DNA of 34,144 bases from Eubacteriaceae bacterium (GTDB lineage Bacteria > Bacillota > Clostridia > Eubacteriales > Anaerofustaceae): NCBI GenBank assembly GCA_009782875.1, contig WRIE01000037.1, forward strand, positions 1 to 34,144, given 5' to 3'. Made by a program: the position numbers and the translations under genes. Shown here one piece after another: positions 24,281-32,831 of the stretch (positions are counted from its first letter, which is position 1; each line of letters starts with the position of its first letter). The notes below the pieces were generated by a model that searched no databases, was not told the DNA's origin, and worked only from the letters and a program-made list of their open reading frames with translations.

Positions 24281-25198
24281 ATGTTGATATCAATCATCGG
24301 GCCAACAGCCACTGGAAAAAGCTCTGCTGCAATTGAGCTAGCCTTAAAATTAGGATGCGCCCATATCATCAGCGCAGATGCCTACCAAGTGTATAGAAAA
24401 ATGGACATTGGCACAGCGAAAGTCACTGCAGACGAAATGAAAGGTGTCCAGCACTGGATGATCGATGTCTTAGACCCAGCAGAAGATATGGATGTCGCCT
24501 TATACCAGAAAATGGCTATTTCTTGCATTGAGAATGTAGCTAGTCATGGCAGTGTGCCAATCATTGCAGGGGGAAGCGGCTTTTATCATGACAGTGTTGT
24601 TTATAGTTCCTATGTCTTTGGGCAAGATGATTATTCTGTCCCGGAAAACGAGGAGTTGAGCCGATTGAGAAGTGATGGTGACAGCGAAAGATTGTTTGAG
24701 TGGCTTGCCGAAATCGACTTGGAGTATGCGCAGAACACAGACAAAGAGAATGTTAAAAGGGTAGTTAGAGCCATTGAGTATTATTTGGCAACAGGCAAGA
24801 GAAAAAGTTCTGCTGCAATCCAGAAAACTTATCGGTTTCCGGACACATTTTGTTTTGGTATGTATTTGGACCGACAGGAGCTGTATACCAAGATCGAAAA
24901 ACGGGTTGATGGGATGATTGAGTTAGGTTTTGTGGATGAAGTTCGAGAATTGATCGAGCTGGGAATAAGCAGAAGCGCTAATAGCATGCAAGCGCTTGGA
25001 TATAAACAAATTGCTGCTTTTTTACATGGTGAGTGCAGCCTTGAGGATGCCATTTCACAGATAAAACAGTTGACGAGAAATTATGCCAAAAGGCAGATGA
25101 CATGGTTTAGGCGCAACAAAGAGATAAAGTGGCTTGATATTGGTTTGTTAGGCCTAAATGGAGTGGTTGAAAGGATGGTGGAGGCGCTTAATGATTGA
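24281..25198 (+). CDS. miaA: tRNA dimethylallyltransferase MiaA
   Basis: 305 residues. It transfers the dimethylallyl group to A37 of UNN-reading tRNAs, making the substrate for MiaB. P-loop GPTATGKSS (7-15), ISADAYQVYRKMDIGTAK (the usual DSxQVY has Ala-Tyr here), HWMIDVLDP, GGSGFYHDSVVY (GGTGLY in most homologues), VKRVVRAIE, QALGYKQI, and the RNYAKRQMTWFRR motif. It starts 1 base after mutL and overlaps the ynbB-like gene by 8 bases. In many bacteria hfq sits directly after miaA; it does not here. Confidence 0.95.
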   Translation: MLISIIGPTATGKSSAAIELALKLGCAHIISADAYQVYRKMDIGTAKVTADEMKGVQHWMIDVLDPAEDMDVALYQKMAISCIENVASHGSVPIIAGGSGFYHDSVVYSSYVFGQDDYSVPENEELSRLRSDGDSERLFEWLAEIDLEYAQNTDKENVKRVVRAIEYYLATGKRKSSAAIQKTYRFPDTFCFGMYLDRQELYTKIEKRVDGMIELGFVDEVRELIELGISRSANSMQALGYKQIAAFLHGECSLEDAISQIKQLTRNYAKRQMTWFRRNKEIKWLDIGLLGLNGVVERMVEALND

Positions 25199-26426
25199 TG
25201 CTGGTATTTTAGCCGAAATTGAAGAGAGTCAATTAGAGCTGAAGGATGTGTTTAAGCAAATCGAGGAGATTGCTTTCCATAACCAACTGAAAATCCTTGA
25301 TGCAATGAGGGAATGCTCTTTGAGTGAACGGCATTTTTTTGAGGCTACCGGTTATGGGTACAACGACGAAGGCCGTGATGTTTGCGAGAGAATTTACGCA
25401 TTAACTTTTAGAGCTGAGAAAGCGTTGGTAAGGCATCAAATTGCTAGCGGCACACATGCTATTTCCTTGGCTCTTTTTGGGTTGCTTAGGCCTGGCGATG
25501 AGATGCTCAGCATTACAGGTTCTCCATATGACACTATCCGGCAAACGATTGGAAACAGCCAAGACAAATCTAATCTCGGAAGCCTTAGGGACTTCAATAT
25601 TGGATATAGCCAAGTTGACTTGCTAAGTGATGGGTCGATAGATTTGCCTTTATGCCTTGGAAGCATAAAACCCAACACAAAATTGATATATCTCCAGCGC
25701 TCTACTGGTTATAGCACCCATAAGGCTTTAGGGCTCGAAGAAATAGGGAAGGCTATTCGAGAATTGAAAAAGCGGCGCAAGGATTTAGTAGTCTTTGTTG
25801 ACAATTGTTATGGAGAGCTATTAGAGAAAGATGAACCTCTTGACTATGGCGCAGATATTATTGCTGGATCCCTTATTAAAAACCCTGGCGGCGGGTTGGC
25901 GAAAAGCGGAGGCTATATATGCGGCAAAGAAGAATATATGGACAAGATTGCTGCACGGCTTACTGCGCCAGGTATTGCCTATGAGGTCGGAGCGAGCCTC
26001 GGAGAATCAAGAAGTTACCTGCAAGGGCTTTTTATGGCTCCGAGTATAGTAGCAAATGCGCTCAAAGGCGCGGCTTTGACAGCACTGACTTTGTCGAAAA
26101 GAGGATACCAAGTATTCCCGGGGCCATTTGACAAGCGAAGCGATATCATTCAAGCCATTGTCCTTGGTTCTGCAGAAAAAGTGGTCGCTTATTGCAATGC
26201 TATTCAATCAATGTCCCCAGTCGACTCATTTGCAATAGCAGAGCCATGGAGCATGCCTGGATATGACGATGAAGTGATTATGGCGGCAGGGAATTTTATT
26301 CAAGGCTCTTCTATTGAGCTAAGTGCTGACGGGCCAATGAGAGAACCGTTCATTGTATACCAGCAGGGGGGATTGACCTATGAGCATGTAAAGATTGCAC
26401 TTGCGAATGCGGTTGCTAAATTATAA
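25191..26426 (+). CDS. ynbB: PLP-dependent methionine gamma-lyase / aluminium resistance family protein (YnbB-like)
   Basis: 411 residues. A Cys/Met metabolism PLP-fold enzyme of the family once named aluminium resistance protein. RHQIASGTHAISLALFGLLR binds the cofactor phosphate; the Lys of GSLIKNPGGGLA (about 230) is the likely Schiff-base residue; HFFEATGYGYNDEGRD and GYDDEVIMAAGNFIQGSSIE are family signatures. Its in vivo substrate is not established. ATG 25191 follows GGTGGAGG at 6 bases and overlaps the end of miaA; an earlier ATG at 25158 within miaA is not favoured. It is the last gene of the operon and no standard terminator follows. Confidence 0.88.
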   Translation: MIDAGILAEIEESQLELKDVFKQIEEIAFHNQLKILDAMRECSLSERHFFEATGYGYNDEGRDVCERIYALTFRAEKALVRHQIASGTHAISLALFGLLRPGDEMLSITGSPYDTIRQTIGNSQDKSNLGSLRDFNIGYSQVDLLSDGSIDLPLCLGSIKPNTKLIYLQRSTGYSTHKALGLEEIGKAIRELKKRRKDLVVFVDNCYGELLEKDEPLDYGADIIAGSLIKNPGGGLAKSGGYICGKEEYMDKIAARLTAPGIAYEVGASLGESRSYLQGLFMAPSIVANALKGAALTALTLSKRGYQVFPGPFDKRSDIIQAIVLGSAEKVVAYCNAIQSMSPVDSFAIAEPWSMPGYDDEVIMAAGNFIQGSSIELSADGPMREPFIVYQQGGLTYEHVKIALANAVAKL

Positions 26427-27067
26427 GATGCTTTCCTGTCAAATCTGAAAAACATGTCTGCTGGCAGAACCACACGAAGGGCTAAAAAAAGCATCCTGAA
26501 ACCAGCGAGTGGCAAAACCGCCCCTATAAGGAGGTGTACCCTATTGTGCACTAGGCATGGCTGTAATTAAAACCGCAAAACAGCTAGATAGCAGACAAGT
26601 GTGTGTACTCTGTGCTGGGCAAAAGGATGTATGGCATAAACAAGAGTAGAATGATGGCATCTCTTTCTATGCCAGCATTTGCCCCTGCCGCCTTACTCTG
26701 ATTTTTCCGTCTTAATCTTTTAGAAGATAGAACCCCTACGCAATTACTAAACTTACCTGCCTAGAATTTAAAACTCTTTCTATCAATTTCAACTTTCTAA
26801 ATACTAAACTTGTAGCTTTGATCATATATAGGGTCTTGGATGTTAGCTTTTTATGCGTATTTATTCATTGGTATTCAAAGATATTAGTACCAAATAATAT
26901 GCAGTTGCCATCTGGTCCGGTTGCTTCATGATCCATTTCATCATTTGGTACCATCAAAACAGAGTCCATATTAGAGCGAGTAGTGTACACATTATGGACA
27001 ACTGGTCATTTGCCCTACAAGCTTTGGGTCCAAATCATGGATTTCTCAAAGCTGGCAGGGAAAGTTG
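26427..27067. other. 640 bases with no intact gene; possible operon-end stem and a gene remnant
   Basis: GATGCTTT at about 26428 can pair with AAAAAAGCATC near 26482-26492 in a long stem just after ynbB, without a T run. On the minus strand 27005-26866 reads open as RSNMDSVLMVPNDEMDHEAT followed by GPDGNCILFGTNIFEYQ and a stop; it looks protein-like but has no start or known family. The rest shows nothing. Confidence 0.35.
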
Positions 27068-27295
27068 TCAAGATATTAATAGTGTTGTTTCACCAGGATT
27101 CATCGAGAGGATTTTCTGTTTTATACGTTTGTTTTTGAGGGCTTTTCTCACCATTTCAGCAAGGGCGTTTCCACCTCTGTAACCATGTATGACAGTCATT
27201 TCGGTATTCGGCGCAGCTGAAACAATAAGCCTTTCTAGTTTGTATTTTGCTTCTGATACAGTCATTCCATGAATGTCAACTTCGATTTTTGGCAT
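27068..27295 (-). CDS. Small stand-alone Smr-domain protein
   Basis: 75 residues from ATG 27295 (MPKIEVDIHGMTVSEAKYKL), preceded by AAGAGAG; an upstream in-frame start would add 24 unrelated residues. It matches the Smr domain seen at the C-terminus of MutS2: VDIHGMTV..A (the DxHG motif), the VIHGYRGGNALAEMV loop and the final LLIS strand. Smr domains bind and often nick nucleic acid; stand-alone copies are linked to ribosome rescue or remain unassigned. It sits alone between the operon and lexA. Confidence 0.8.
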   Translation of the reverse strand: MPKIEVDIHGMTVSEAKYKLERLIVSAAPNTEMTVIHGYRGGNALAEMVRKALKNKRIKQKILSMNPGETTLLIS

Positions 27296-27768
27296 ATTTA
27301 TCTCTCTTATTCGGATTTTATGATATCTGTAATTGCAAAAGAGCTTCCTTAATTGAAAATTGTTCACAAAACAATTTTGATGTATACTCTGTGGATTTAT
27401 TCTGTGTTTGCACAGTTCTTTTGCTTGCCATGTAATTGATATATTTTCTAGGTAGCAATGAAGCCTGTCCTTATCAAATCAAACAGAGCTGATAGTGGAC
27501 AGGCTGCCATGCGTTACGTTTAACAAGATATACTCACGCCATTATACTGCAATGTGGGAGTTTGATGTTTTCGAGTGATAACCGCAACCTACTCTTAAAA
27601 ACCAGCATAGGGCAGGGGAGGGTTGCTTTCGTGGAGGCTCATGTTGTTAGGCATTGTAACTTCAGCTTCTTCCAGCGTGTTAAGGCTCCATACTTCAATT
27701 TATAAAACAAAAAGTTGTTTTGCATTTCGAGTTTTCTGGAAAATTGGAGTTCTAGTGTTTGATTTCGG
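27296..27768. other. Intergenic region with a long inverted repeat
   Basis: AGCCTGTCC (27462-27470) pairs perfectly with GGACAGGCT (27497-27505), with an inner ATCA/TGAT, giving a stem-loop of 44 bases. AAAACAA/TTGTTTT (27704-27710, 27715-27721) is a weak hairpin that may end lexA transcription. No gene is seen. Confidence 0.45.
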
Positions 27769-28380
27769 CTAGATTTTTCGAAAAACTCCGACAACTCTGC
27801 CCAGAATAACAACATCTTTCGAATAAATCGGGTTCATCATGGGATTTTCTGGTTGAAGGCGAATCCTGTTCATTTCCTTGTAGTAAGTTTTTACTGTTGC
27901 TTCATCGCCAATCAATGCAACAACAATATCACTGTTTTTAGCGTATTCCTGTTTTTGCACAATGACATAATCTTTGTCCATAATGCCTGCATTTATCATA
28001 CTGGATCCTTTCACTTGCAACATGAAATATTCATGGCTGTCTCCGCCATTAAAAAATGAAGCGGGTAGGGGAAAGAGGTCCTGATAATCTTCAAAAGCAG
28101 TTATGGGATTTCCTGCTGTAATTGTGCCAATTATTGGTGCGTTAATAGTTTCTAGAAGCACATTCTGGCCAGCTAATACAAGCGCACGAGGTTTTTTTGG
28201 GTCTCGTCTTACATAGCCTTTTTTTTCTAGCGACTTCAAGTGTCCATGGACAGATGATGAAGAAGACAAACCAACAGCTGCTCCGATTTCTCTCACAGAG
28301 GGAGCATAGCCCTTTTTTCGAACTTCTTCTTTAATAAAGTCGAGTATTTTTTCTTGGATTAGTGTCGCTTTTCCGGACAT
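27769..28380 (-). CDS. lexA: SOS-response repressor LexA
   Basis: 203 residues. Winged helix ([20 protein letters not shown] with [17 protein letters not shown]). Self-cleavage site Ala89-Gly90 ([10 protein letters not shown]), catalytic Ser127 ([10 protein letters not shown]) and Lys164 ([10 protein letters not shown]), so it should be RecA-dependent and cleavable. GAGGTG precedes ATG 28380. The tyrosine recombinase lies 52 bp upstream on the same strand; the shared promoter region carries an SOS box (29559-29570), implying autoregulation through that operon. TTCGAT-N7-ATCGAA (28405-28423) lies in the 52-bp gap and does not match the Bacillota SOS consensus. Confidence 0.95.
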   Translation of the reverse strand: MSGKATLIQEKILDFIKEEVRKKGYAPSVREIGAAVGLSSSSSVHGHLKSLEKKGYVRRDPKKPRALVLAGQNVLLETINAPIIGTITAGNPITAFEDYQDLFPLPASFFNGGDSHEYFMLQVKGSSMINAGIMDKDYVIVQKQEYAKNSDIVVALIGDEATVKTYYKEMNRIRLQPENPMMNPIYSKDVVILGRVVGVFRKI

Positions 28381-28404
28381 TTTTCACCTCAATAAATCTT
28401 TTTA

Positions 28405-28423
28405 TTCGATCTTTTTAATCGAA
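28405..28423. repeat. Inverted repeat between the recombinase gene and lexA
   Basis: TTCGAT (28405-28410) and ATCGAA (28418-28423) around a 7-base AT-rich centre, 25 bases before the lexA start. It may be an operator or part of a weak stem-loop; the sequence alone does not decide. Confidence 0.4.
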
Positions 28424-28432
28424 ATGGCATTC

Positions 28433-29503
28433 TTAATCACGCAATTTTGTCACTTTTGCAGCTTGTTTTTTTCTATCTTCGTCCATTGTGACGTAATGGC
28501 GTCTTGTAGTGTTTATATCCTTATGCCCAAGCACATCAGCAACCAGATAGATATCGTTGGTTTCTCGGTATAGATTTGTTCCAAAAGTGCTTCTAAGCTT
28601 GTGCGGGGAAATGTTTTTTAGTGGGACAGCATTTAATGCATACTTTTTTAGCATCTTTTCAATGCTGCTTACAGTGAGCCGGCTGCGCCTTAATGACAAA
28701 AAAAGCGCCCCAGGGTCTATCTGTGTATTTTTGAGCATCTCATTTCGCTCTTCATTAACATATTTTGTAAGAGCTTCTGCCACTTCTTCGGGCATATATA
28801 AGATTTCTTGGTCTCCGCCTTTGCGCGTGACTAAGAAAGAATTATTTGCGAAGTTTACATCGCTGATATCCAGTCCCGCACATTCGCTAACCCGAATACC
28901 CGTGCCTAAAAGCAGAGTGACAAGTGCTAAATCCCGTTGTTTATTTTTGTCATGGAAAAGCTTTTGTCTTTCGCTCAAGTTAGTTCCTTCTTCTACAGCA
29001 TCGAGCAAGTCAGCGCTTTCATTTGGATCAAGGCGGACAATTGCACGATCTCGAAGTTTCGGAAGGTCGACTAGCAGGGTTGGATTGGAGCGAATAACTT
29101 CCTTTCGATAGTAGTATTTATAAAAGGATCGCAAAGTCGACATCTTTCTGTTTTTGCCAGGAGCCGTATTTGTATAGACCTTCTTGACTCCATTTTTGTC
29201 TGTAGAGTATGCAGAGAGGTATTCGGTATACTTTTCAATGTCGATTGCTGTGACTGCCTCTAAATCATTTACCGAAAAATCATGGATGGATTCATATGAA
29301 TCAAAAGCCGTATGATTGACCAGCAAATACTCAAAGAAAACCCTCATATCGTGAGCGTACGATATGCGCGTTCTGATTTGTTTAACTTCAGAAATGCCTC
29401 TAAAGAAATCTTCTGCAAAATCAGGCAGCAATGAAATCATTGACCTAAGCTTCTGGGTTTGCTCAACTAATTGTGTCTTTGAGTTGGAGCTTTGCATATT
29501 CAA
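28433..29503 (-). CDS. Tyrosine recombinase (XerC/XerD-like) upstream of lexA
   Basis: 356 residues (longer than the usual ~300 of XerC/D). N-terminal SAM-like DNA-binding domain (TRISYAHDMRVFFEYLL), then the catalytic domain with every key residue: Arg (LLGTGIRVSECAGL), Lys (FLVTRKGGDQEI), H-x-x-R (SPHKLRSTFG), the second His (DVLGHKDINTT) and the Tyr nucleophile at 337 (RRHYVTMDE). It is not linked to an element here, so a chromosome-dimer or other housekeeping role is likely, but this is inference. Start TTG 29503 or ATG 29497; neither has a strong ribosome binding site. Confidence 0.9.
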   Translation of the reverse strand: MNMQSSNSKTQLVEQTQKLRSMISLLPDFAEDFFRGISEVKQIRTRISYAHDMRVFFEYLLVNHTAFDSYESIHDFSVNDLEAVTAIDIEKYTEYLSAYSTDKNGVKKVYTNTAPGKNRKMSTLRSFYKYYYRKEVIRSNPTLLVDLPKLRDRAIVRLDPNESADLLDAVEEGTNLSERQKLFHDKNKQRDLALVTLLLGTGIRVSECAGLDISDVNFANNSFLVTRKGGDQEILYMPEEVAEALTKYVNEERNEMLKNTQIDPGALFLSLRRSRLTVSSIEKMLKKYALNAVPLKNISPHKLRSTFGTNLYRETNDIYLVADVLGHKDINTTRRHYVTMDEDRKKQAAKVTKLRD

Positions 29504-29520
29504 CCATTTTTTTTTCTTTT

Positions 29521-29550
29521 ATTGTATCATCAATACCTTATTTTTTGCAA
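29521..29550 (-). promoter_or_regulatory. Promoter of the recombinase-lexA unit
   Basis: Minus strand: TTGCAA (29550-29545), 18 bases, TACAAT (29526-29521), placed 18 bases before the start codon. Confidence 0.5.
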
Positions 29551-29558
29551 CTTTTTTA

Positions 29559-29570
29559 GAACGCTAGTTC
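29559..29570. promoter_or_regulatory. SOS (LexA) box
   Basis: GAACGCTAGTTC: GAAC-N4-GTTC, the core of the Bacillota SOS box. It lies 8 bases upstream of the -35 of the recombinase-lexA promoter. LexA binding here would make lexA and the recombinase damage-inducible. It is the only GAAC-N4-GTTC I found in the window. Confidence 0.65.
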
Positions 29571-29735
29571 AAAAAAAATCCATAAGTTTTCAGTAAGTTT
29601 GAAAATTGTTGTATGGATGAAAAAGAAGGTTAAAATGAGAAAAGCGTATCTGAGTTTTATAGTCAATGCTTGCTGCTTCAATATTTGATATTATTTTTTC
29701 TTTCTAAGTACTGATGTATTGAATTCTCTGAATAA

Positions 29736-30071
29736 GATGTCTTTTTATCACGTCTGAAAGATTATTTTCTTTTTTCCTTTAGCAGATTGCAGAAATACCA
29801 TTTCGCTGAATTTTCCCTGTTTAAGCCTATAAATATGGAATATTACAATAAAGATGACTTTAACGGAATAATATCTCAACTTAATTACTTATCTCTTTTC
29901 CCTAACTAGACCGGTTCTCAAGCTCATATTTGTCATTTGCTAGAAAATAAAAAATATAGCGAAAGGCAGGAAATAAATGCAATGTATTATTATGCATTAC
30001 GTATATTTATGCATTTAAAAATAGTTCAAATGAACTTTGTAAACCATCAGCAATGTGAGCGCGCGTCTTGA
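29736..30071 (+). pseudogene. Unrecognised 111-codon frame broken by one TAG
   Basis: The frame is open from 29736 to TGA 30069-30071 apart from TAG at 29907-29909. An in-frame ATG at 29835 gives MEYYNKDDFNGIISQLNYLS then LFPN, the TAG, then TGSQAHICHLLENKKYSERQ and EINAMYYYALRIFMHLK. One stop in 111 codons is unusual in such AT-rich DNA, and the composition (charged helices, YYY) looks protein-like. The family is not recognised. No ribosome binding site is seen before 29835. It is more likely a dying gene than a recoded one. Confidence 0.3.
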
Positions 30072-30601
30072 TAATTGTGCCTTGCTATCAAATCAAGGCT
30101 TAAAGAGATGCCTTGCAACAAGAATGTAAAAAAATGGACTTTTCAACATTGCCAACATTGCCGCTAATAACTTTAATGGAATATCAACATGCACTCGAAC
30201 AGTTCGCAACAATCACTACTCCAAAATCAAAACAGATCCAATTCTCGCAGTTGAGTATCACCAAAAGAGTTAATTAAGCCGTTTTTTGAGAAAATCAATG
30301 TTATTGAGTTTTATGTGGATATACATTTTAAATGATTCTAAATTTGATATTTGAAAAAAAGCTATGGATAGTTTTTGTATGGTCAAAAAAACGAGTAGCC
30401 TCCCCTATTTGAATAGCTTGAATCTTTTTGTGTTTCATTTCATATATGTATCCCCTATTTTCTTTTGCCTAATGGCAATTAACAACATATGTAGAAAACA
30501 ATGTTGTTTTTGAAGTTTGGTTATAAAGGAGATCGACATGATTTAAACTAATGATGTTGTTTGTTGAGAACTGCGATAATATAGCAAGGTGAATAATTAG
30601 G
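30072..30601. other. AT-rich stretch without a supported gene
   Basis: No intact frame with a start and ribosome binding site is seen. A 9-bp tandem repeat CAACATTGC occurs at about 30148-30165 and CGAACAGTTCG at about 30196. The sequence looks like decayed DNA. Confidence 0.35.
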
Positions 30602-31034
30602 AGAGTAAAAGCAAACAGAGTCGTCAACTTCATTGATATGTTTTGGTTAGGACAGTTGCCAAATGAACCAGATGCTGTAGCTGCTTCTGGTTCAGCAGGT
30701 AATGTGGCTGAGTGTCGCTTTCCAGATTTTTGGCAGAATTTGAGCCCAAATTGTGGTTTCACAAAGCTTAGGCAACGACGATCCGTAAAAAGCTATGAGC
30801 TATGCACAAAATTCGCTTTTTCTTTCCATTGTATTGAGGATTGCTTATGGCTTAATTTCAGTTTTCGCTAGCGATTGGCTAATATCATTTTTCAATATCA
30901 GGGAAGCGGGAGTAGCAAAGGATGCTTCGAAATATCTGTCAACTGTTGGGTTAGCTGTACCATGCTTTTTCATTAATTCTGACATCAGCGGGGTGTTTAT
31001 TGGATTAGGCACGACATTGCTCTCGACAAACTGA
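30602..31034 (+). pseudogene. MATE-family efflux transporter, two fragments
   Basis: The first fragment reads VVNFIDMFWLGQLPNEPDAV then AASGSAGNVAECRF, matching the first helix and loop of MATE transporters (D..~~G~...~A~AA~G). After about 30730 the homology stops; from ATG 30795 a second piece reads SIVLRIAYGLISVFASDWLI, then AKDASKYLSTVGLAVP and FIGLGTT, matching a later MATE helix pair with its GLG.T motif. Intact members have about 450 residues and 12 helices, so most of the gene is gone through internal deletion and truncation. Confidence 0.5.
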
Positions 31035-31542
31035 GTGTCAAAGAGTATGTGTGTACTTCATGGGAAGCAAACAATACTAATTCCCCTTCAGTAGCGTGCA
31101 CGCGTCAAAGGCTATTTAACTGGAGTCTAGACACCATTTGTTAAAGAAGATCTTATGGGAGAACTCCAGCAGCCCCTTGCGGGGCTGCCGCCAGCACGCC
31201 CATATAGGGCATTCCCCGAACCGCCATTATTACAGGTGGTGGTGATTACTATTACTTATATCTTTAGGCGGCTTATCAGATAGCTACCAAATTGCCGTCC
31301 AAATCTTCAATTGTTCTTACCAGCTTTGCCCTCACATCTCCTCACAAACCTGCCTGACGCAGATCAATTCGCCAAACAGTTTTAGCTCTTGAGGGTGTAT
31401 CCAAGCTTTCAGATACACAAATGCGCACTGATTGTTTCGCCGATCTTAGTGAAGTTGTGGCTGGATACCGAGATAGCTGTGACTCTTGTTGATAGGAAGA
31501 ACGCTTTGGAATCTCCATTGCTGATGTTTTAGCAGAAGTAGC
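31035..31542. other. Gap with a perfect hairpin and short frames
   Basis: GCAGCCCC (31169-31176) and GGGGCTGC (31181-31188) form a perfect 8-bp stem with a TTGC loop but no T run on either strand. A plus-strand frame at about 31365-31500 (LALEGVSKLSDTQMRTDCFA) looks weakly protein-like; a tiny minus-strand frame KLVRTIEDLDGNLVAI follows GAGGAGAT. Neither is claimed as a gene. Confidence 0.35.
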
Positions 31543-31674
31543 TTAGATTCTTACAACTGCGTCAATCACCATTCTTAGAGCTGCTTCTCGCTTGTCTTCA
31601 GGCAGAAAATCAAAGGCGTCGACAACTGCTTTGAATCCTTCCTTTGTGTACTCTAATTTTGTGTCTCTATCCAT
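31543..31674 (-). CDS. Small 43-residue protein after the URO-D gene
   Basis: MDRDTKLEYTKEGFKAVVDA, then FDFLPEDKREAALRMVIDAVVRI: a soluble, highly helical and charged peptide with no membrane segment. A strong AGGAGGGG lies 5 bases before ATG 31674, and the gene begins only 11 bases after the URO-D stop, so it is very likely a translated part of that transcript. The product is not recognised. It could be a partner of the methyltransferase, but nothing beyond position supports this. Confidence 0.65.
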   Translation of the reverse strand: MDRDTKLEYTKEGFKAVVDAFDFLPEDKREAALRMVIDAVVRI

Positions 31675-31685
31675 CAAAACCCCTC

Positions 31686-32831
31686 CTAAAGTTTATAGTT
31701 TAAAACATAGTCTTGGACAGCAAGCATATTTTCCCGCTTAGCATCGTAGCTGAAAGACATCATCTTATCTTGGCTCATAATGTAGCCTGTGGCGCCCAAC
31801 TCATCAATAAGTTTTTTAGCGCGGTCTACACATTGGTCTACAGTTCCTTTGCCTAAGAGGTCCACTTTCATTCCTCCTGCAACACAAGTGCCTGGAATAA
31901 CCTTTCTGACCTCGAATATGTCATCCATTTCAATAGCCAGCACCAAGTGGCCTCCAGGAACATCATTGACAAAATCCGCAAGCCTAATGAATTCGGCCTC
32001 ACAGAAAATATGGCAGCTATAGTCGCCCTCGCATAACAATTTGAAAGAAGCTTCGCATAAAGGCCAGTAGAAGCGAGCAAATTGCTTGTTACTCATAACA
32101 CTATGTGCAAGCCAAGCTTGGGACATGTCATTTACTGCTCTGTCTTTAGGTAAAGCGAGCACATTTTTTACTGCCTGAATATATACCGGTTTCTCGCTTT
32201 CCATCAAGTCATCGAGTTTTTCTGGAATCCTGCGCATGTCCTGGCAGAAGTTCTTGATTCCCCTATACCCTGAATACACACTTTCAATCGGATGGCGGGG
32301 TGAAACCCCTTTTTGCCTGATCGGAATGCCATATTCCTCAACAGCCATTTTGCTCATTCGCGCCCCATACTCCACAAAGGGAGTGATTGCATTATAGGCG
32401 TCCAAGATATGGCCGAAAGTCCAGTCCCCCACTTTCCTTGGCATGCCTTTTGTCCATAGGAACTTTGTCAAGTCTTCTCTAAATTCATCATACTCGTTCT
32501 CTTCCATGATGCAAATGTCGGGGGTGTTGATGCTTCCTACTTCGTCATTGATAACATACTGTGAACCAGCGACAAGCTTGATAATGTTACCGTTATTGCG
32601 TACGCCATAATCTGAATAGCAATCAAAATTGTAGCGTTCGATGTGCTCGCGGACGATTTTCTCCATAAGATCCCAGTCGCAGAGTGCTTCAGAGAATTTT
32701 GGTTTCAAGTCTGAGTCAATAATCTTCCATGTGAAGATATTTGCGGAAGTGGGCACCCTTGCCGGTTTCCTGCAATGAACCACGTCGTCGAAAAGAGAAC
32801 GCCTTTCATCGAAAAGCTGTTTTGCATCCAT
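31686..32831 (-). CDS. URO-D family protein, MtaA/corrinoid-methyltransferase-like
   Basis: 381 residues from ATG 32831 (MDAKQLFDERRSLFDDVVHC), preceded by GAGGTGAT at 8 bases; the longer upstream frame lacks a ribosome binding site. It belongs to the uroporphyrinogen decarboxylase fold: VPTSANIFTWK near the start, LCEGDYSCHIFCEAEF, the HLVLAIEMDDIFEVRKVIPG barrel strands, and the GGMKVDLLGKGT and AKKLIDELGATGYIMS end motifs. No other heme genes are near and Clostridia often use this family for cobamide-linked methyl transfer, so a methyltransferase role is more likely than heme synthesis. The substrate is unknown. Confidence 0.75.
   Translation of the reverse strand: MDAKQLFDERRSLFDDVVHCRKPARVPTSANIFTWKIIDSDLKPKFSEALCDWDLMEKIVREHIERYNFDCYSDYGVRNNGNIIKLVAGSQYVINDEVGSINTPDICIMEENEYDEFREDLTKFLWTKGMPRKVGDWTFGHILDAYNAITPFVEYGARMSKMAVEEYGIPIRQKGVSPRHPIESVYSGYRGIKNFCQDMRRIPEKLDDLMESEKPVYIQAVKNVLALPKDRAVNDMSQAWLAHSVMSNKQFARFYWPLCEASFKLLCEGDYSCHIFCEAEFIRLADFVNDVPGGHLVLAIEMDDIFEVRKVIPGTCVAGGMKVDLLGKGTVDQCVDRAKKLIDELGATGYIMSQDKMMSFSYDAKRENMLAVQDYVLNYKL

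Noticed and set aside
29907-29909. TAG read as pyrrolysine
   Set aside because: No pyl genes are in the window and mutL uses TAG as its normal stop, so decay is the simpler explanation.
30024-30035. GTTC-AAAT-GAAC palindrome as an SOS box
   Set aside because: The half-sites are in reverse order (GTTC first), unlike GAAC-N4-GTTC, and no gene follows closely.
30194-30206. CGAACAGTTCG as an SOS box
   Set aside because: The spacer is one base instead of four.
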